Program-made: the position numbers and the translations under genes
Shown: positions 6,080 through 8,735 of the stretch, piece by piece
Position numbering within the stretch: position 1 is the first letter of the stretch
Layout of the letters: each line of letters opens with the position of its first letter
Source: CAZNVB01 sp964651495
GTDB taxonomy: Bacteria > Acidobacteriota > Aminicenantia > Aminicenantales > UBA8522
Length of the DNA: 8,735 nt
Direction: 5' to 3'
NCBI GenBank assembly: GCA_964651495.1
Contig: CAZYWP010000132.1
Coordinates: 1-8,735 of the forward strand
Notes under the pieces: model-generated
The model's database searches: none
The model's input: only the letters and a program-made list of their open reading frames with translations
Told to the model about the DNA's origin: nothing

Positions 6080-7948
6080 TTAATTTGTCTTCGAGACCAC
6101 AGGCACGGTGAGGTGCGATGGATTCTTCGCCGATCGCCAGATGCGCTGCGTCGCGGTCTGGAAATCCGCGGACTTTGCTTCGAAGATGTTCGGCACGAAG
6201 GTCTGCGGGTTCCGGTCGATGAGCGGGAACCAGGTGCTCTGCACCTGGACCATGATGCGGTGCCCCTTTTGAAAGCAGTAATTTTGGGAGTGCAGGTCGA
6301 TCGCGTAGGCGATGACTTCGTTCGGCGGGATTGGCTCCGGCCGTTCAAAGCCCTTGCGGTAGCGCCCTCGAAAGACCTCGTTCGCCACCATCAGTTGGTA
6401 GCCGGCCGTCTTCCAGTCCTCCGGCATCTTCTCGGGGTACACGTCGATCAGCTTGACGATCCAGTCGCTGTCGCTGCCCGTCGTTGAGGCGAAAAGATGA
6501 GCTTCGATCTTGCCGGCAATTGAGATGTCTGCCTCGAGAGGAGCGCTCTCCCAGCTCAGCACATCCGGCCGATCGTCGACGAAGCGCTGGTCCTCCAGGA
6601 GCCAGGTCGGCCAGCCGGAGCCGCCCGAGAAATAGGTGGGCTCAATCGGCCGGTGGCGGTAGGGCACAGGGTGGTCGGGGTCGGAAACGTAGCTGTCGGA
6701 AGCGGCCTCCCCGGTCTCATTCGGCGCCTCGAAGGAGAGCCGGCCATCCGCCCGGAAATAGAGGTTTCTGTCGTCGGTCTGCGGCCTCGGAGGCCAGGCT
6801 GGCCACGAGCGCCAAGCGTTCGCCCCGGCCTCGAAAGTGACGGCTTCGCTGAGCGGGAGTTCTCCCTTATCCTTGAGGAAGTGGGCGAACCAGGGCGCCT
6901 GGATGTTCTCCCGAAAAGACTTGCTGGTCGCGCTGCCGAATCGAACGCGGCCGAGAGTATCGCCGTCGCTTCGGTTCCAGCCGCCATGATTCCACGGGCC
7001 GACGACCAGGAAGTTCAGGCCCCGGTCGTCGTGCTTCTCCAGGACCTCATAGATCCGCAACGGGCCGAAAAAATCTTCCTGATCCCACCAGCCGGCGACG
7101 TTCAGGGCGGGCACGCGGACGCTGGTCAGGTAGGGCACCAGCGTTTGCCGCTTCCAGAACTCATCATAGGCCGGATGGGCGACGAAGTCGTCCCAGGTTG
7201 GGATTTTCCCGTGCAGGTGCCTGGCATTGACATTCGAGAGCGGCCCCAGGGCGAGATACCAGTCATAGGTATCGTAGCGGTCGAACTCAAAGGACTCCTG
7301 CCGCCTTGAAGTCTCCATCCGGGTGGAGTACTCGAACCCATAGCTCAAGCGAAATGCGCCGTTGTGAAAGAAATCGTCTCCGAGCCACATGTCCGCCGGC
7401 GGAGCCTGCGGAGAGACGGCCTGGAGCGCTGGATGCGGCTCGAGCATGGCCATGGCCGTCAGCCAGCCGTCATAGGAAACGCCGAGCATGCCGGCGCGGC
7501 CGCTGTTGCCCGGGACGTTTTTCACCAGCCAGTCGACCGTGTCATAGGCATCCGTCGCCTCGTCGATCGATCCGGGCTTTCCGGGATCCCTCTTCGGCCG
7601 CAGCATGGCGAAGGCGCCTTCCGAGCCGTACTTCCCGCGGATATCCTGGAAGGCGAAGATGTAGCCGTCTTCGGCCAGCTCTTTATAGCTTCCGCTCAGG
7701 CGTCCGGCTGAGCCGGCGATCCCGTAGGGCGTCCGGCTGAGGATGATCGGCAAAGGTTCCGATTGCTTCTTGGGAAAGTAGATCAGAGTGTGCAGCTTGA
7801 TTCCGTCCCGCATCGGGATCATGACCTCCCGGGTATCGAACTCCGGCCCGGGATCCCGCGGCTGCCGACCGGATTGCTGAGCCGGAGTCCACCAGGCGAG
7901 CGCAACGACTGCTGTCACGATCAGGAGGATCATCATCTTCTGTTTCAT
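6080..7948 (-). CDS. Secreted CocE/NonD-family alpha/beta hydrolase (X-Pro peptidase S15-like)
   Basis: A 622-residue exported serine hydrolase. Signal peptide: KQK at 2-4, hydrophobic 5-20, likely cut near A23. The mature N-terminus begins REVMIPMRDGIKLHT, the usual first strand of this family. The catalytic set is complete: nucleophile S158 in GVSYDG (156-161), acid D289 in AGWWDQ, base H321 in GPWNHGGW, and oxyanion Tyr in RTPYG (Y75). A C-terminal beta jelly-roll (PepX_C) covers about residue 380 to the end, with the late HRIMVQVQSTWFPLIDRNP-type strand visible. Relatives include cocaine esterase, glutaryl-7-ACA acylase and X-Pro dipeptidyl-peptidases, so ester or amide (peptide) hydrolysis in the periplasm or outside is expected; the substrate cannot be read from sequence. 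A ribosome binding site AAAGGA (complement of 7956-7961) sits seven bases before the ATG. Divergent from the PfkB kinase gene. Confidence 0.95.
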   Translation of the reverse strand: MKQKMMILLIVTAVVALAWWTPAQQSGRQPRDPGPEFDTREVMIPMRDGIKLHTLIYFPKKQSEPLPIILSRTPYGIAGSAGRLSGSYKELAEDGYIFAFQDIRGKYGSEGAFAMLRPKRDPGKPGSIDEATDAYDTVDWLVKNVPGNSGRAGMLGVSYDGWLTAMAMLEPHPALQAVSPQAPPADMWLGDDFFHNGAFRLSYGFEYSTRMETSRRQESFEFDRYDTYDWYLALGPLSNVNARHLHGKIPTWDDFVAHPAYDEFWKRQTLVPYLTSVRVPALNVAGWWDQEDFFGPLRIYEVLEKHDDRGLNFLVVGPWNHGGWNRSDGDTLGRVRFGSATSKSFRENIQAPWFAHFLKDKGELPLSEAVTFEAGANAWRSWPAWPPRPQTDDRNLYFRADGRLSFEAPNETGEAASDSYVSDPDHPVPYRHRPIEPTYFSGGSGWPTWLLEDQRFVDDRPDVLSWESAPLEADISIAGKIEAHLFASTTGSDSDWIVKLIDVYPEKMPEDWKTAGYQLMVANEVFRGRYRKGFERPEPIPPNEVIAYAIDLHSQNYCFQKGHRIMVQVQSTWFPLIDRNPQTFVPNIFEAKSADFQTATQRIWRSAKNPSHLTVPVVSKTN

Positions 7949-8012
7949 GAACGATTCCTTTCATTTAGATATGTGCCGGAAAGCCGGGTGTTTTACGCCT
8001 GGCGTCAGTTCG

Positions 8013-8041
8013 AAATTACTTCCTGTGGGCAGGGATGTCAA
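8013..8041 (-). promoter_or_regulatory. Probable promoter of the CocE-like hydrolase gene
   Basis: On the minus strand TTGACA (complement of 8036-8041) is an exact -35 match. It is followed after 17 bases by TAATTT (complement of 8013-8018), a weak -10 with three of six matches. A start near 8006 would give a leader of about 58 bases. The -35 is convincing and the -10 less so. Confidence 0.5.
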
Positions 8042-8044
8042 GAA

Positions 8045-8060
8045 GGCGGTTGAAACCGCC
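8045..8060. promoter_or_regulatory. Inverted repeat GGCGGT-TGAA-ACCGCC, candidate operator
   Basis: A perfect 6-bp inverted repeat with a 4-base centre lies between the two divergent -35 boxes and overlaps the plus-strand -35 (TTGAAA, 8050-8055). A protein bound here would block the kinase promoter and sit four bases from the hydrolase -35, so it could control both genes. It lies upstream of both predicted transcripts, which makes an RNA hairpin role less likely. Confidence 0.4.
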
Positions 8061-8078
8061 CGGCACGTATGCTATACA
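8050..8078 (+). promoter_or_regulatory. Sigma-70-type promoter of the PfkB kinase gene
   Basis: TTGAAA (8050-8055), a 17-base spacer, then TATACA (8073-8078). The overlapping TACAAT at 8075-8080 is an alternative -10 with 19-base spacing. Transcription would begin near 8085, giving a short leader of about 25 bases. Confidence 0.65.
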
Positions 8079-8109
8079 ATTTGGCGAGGAATTCGTCGAA
8101 AAATCGGGA

Positions 8110-8735
8110 ATGAAGAAAGTCACTTGCGCGGGAATCCTGGTGGCCGACCTGATCGCGGCCGACCTGCCCAGGGTCTCTCCGCCCGGCGATATCACCTTCG
8201 CTCCCCGGGGGATCGGGGTCCATATCGGCGGGCACGCGGCCAATGTCTCGGCGGACCTGATGAGGCTGGGCATGAAGCCGGGCGAGGTCGGCTGCCTCGG
8301 GGCCGTGGGAAAAGACCTTTTCGGCTCCTTTTTCAGCCAGGCTTTGGCCCGCCGCCGGGTCTCAGTCCGCCTGGAGCAGACATCGGAGGCGAGCACCGCG
8401 GCCGATCTCATCCTGGTTGTCAAGGGGGAAGACCGGCGCTATCACTGTAACGTCGGTGCCAATTCATTCTTCGACCCCGCTTTCGTCCTCCGGTCGGTGC
8501 GCCGGGACCGGCCGCTGCTTTTTTATGCCGGGGGAGTCGGGCTGATGGCCCGGTTCGACAGACAGCTTGGCCGAGTCTTGAAAGAAGTCAAAAAGCTGGG
8601 CTGTGTGACTTTTGTCGACCCGGTCAGGCCCCATGGCAAGGGCTGGGGTTTTCTGCGGAAGGCCTTGGCCTGGACTGACATCTTCCACTGCAACGATCTG
8701 GAGGCGCTCAGCCTGACGGGACAGAAAGCGCTGCG
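8110..8735 (+). CDS. PfkB/ribokinase-family kinase, 3' end beyond the window
   Basis: The frame opens at ATG 8110 and stays open to the window edge: 208 codons of a family usually about 300 residues long. The N-terminus MKKVTCAGILVADLIAADLP has the substrate-contacting Asp (D13) on the first strand. GGHAANVS (40-47) is PfkB signature 1, and GAVGKDLFG (64-72) is the next conserved block. VDPVRP and HCND-LEA (near 200) fit the region before the ATP-binding half. The DTxGAGD catalytic motif is not yet reached, so activity cannot be judged. The family phosphorylates ribose, fructose, KDG, nucleosides and similar compounds with ATP; the substrate is open. The ribosome binding site is poor (GAGGA at 8086-8090 is 19 bases away), but no other in-frame start exists nearby. 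Divergent from the secreted hydrolase. Confidence 0.92.
   Translation, partial: MKKVTCAGILVADLIAADLPRVSPPGDITFAPRGIGVHIGGHAANVSADLMRLGMKPGEVGCLGAVGKDLFGSFFSQALARRRVSVRLEQTSEASTAADLILVVKGEDRRYHCNVGANSFFDPAFVLRSVRRDRPLLFYAGGVGLMARFDRQLGRVLKEVKKLGCVTFVDPVRPHGKGWGFLRKALAWTDIFHCNDLEALSLTGQKAL

Noticed and set aside
6653..7309. 218-codon plus-strand frame inside the hydrolase gene
   Set aside because: The opposite strand encodes a hydrolase with a full catalytic triad; this frame shows no recognisable motif.
7947..8450. 167-codon plus-strand frame overlapping the start of the PfkB gene
   Set aside because: The +1 frame from 8110 carries GGHAANVS and GAVGKDLFG, so this one is an out-of-frame reading. 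It also crosses both promoters.
1..8735. CRISPR array, tRNA, rRNA or insertion sequence
   Set aside because: No regularly spaced direct repeats, no cloverleaf or rRNA-like stretch, and no transposase or terminal inverted repeats were seen by eye in the intergenic regions.

Overview
The window is moderately GC-rich bacterial DNA with Shine-Dalgarno sites, sigma-70-like promoters and Sec-type signal peptides. Several gene types (a secreted CocE-like hydrolase, a DUF1015 protein, a small secreted beta-rich protein) would fit an Acidobacteriota or Aminicenantes-like genome. That placement is an impression from gene content only; no marker gene is present.

Layout: (1) 107-1612 (+), a 501-aa secreted protein of unrecognised family that looks like an alpha-toroid plus beta-sandwich polysaccharide-active enzyme. 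(2) 1613-1937, an intergenic stretch with a hairpin after gene 1 and a roughly 50-bp imperfect palindrome that resembles a dispersed REP-type element. (3) 1938-2336 (+), a 132-aa secreted beta-rich protein. (4) 4472-2352 (-), two tandem radical SAM proteins with SPASM-like C-termini, 6 nt apart, ending convergently with gene 3. Their base composition is visibly more AT-rich than the flanks. (5) 4473-4706, a divergent control region with two 17-bp-spaced promoters, a palindrome between them, and a plus-strand hairpin plus T8 terminator in the leader of the radical SAM operon. (6) 4707-6044 (+), a DUF1015 (COG4198) protein. (7) 7948-6080 (-), a secreted CocE/NonD-type alpha/beta hydrolase with a complete catalytic triad. 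(8) 7949-8109, a second divergent promoter region with an inverted repeat overlapping one -35 box. (9) 8110 to the window end (+), the N-terminal two thirds or so of a PfkB/ribokinase-family sugar or nucleoside kinase.

The genes do not form one obvious pathway. The outer genes (secreted hydrolase, possible polysaccharide-active enzyme, PfkB kinase) would suit a heterotroph that breaks down polymers and phosphorylates the resulting sugars or nucleosides, but that link is inference. The radical SAM pair is the most unusual part. It is a self-contained, probably horizontally acquired two-gene operon with its own promoter and a structured leader. It has no recognisable precursor peptide, transporter or partner enzyme beside it, so its substrate is unknown.
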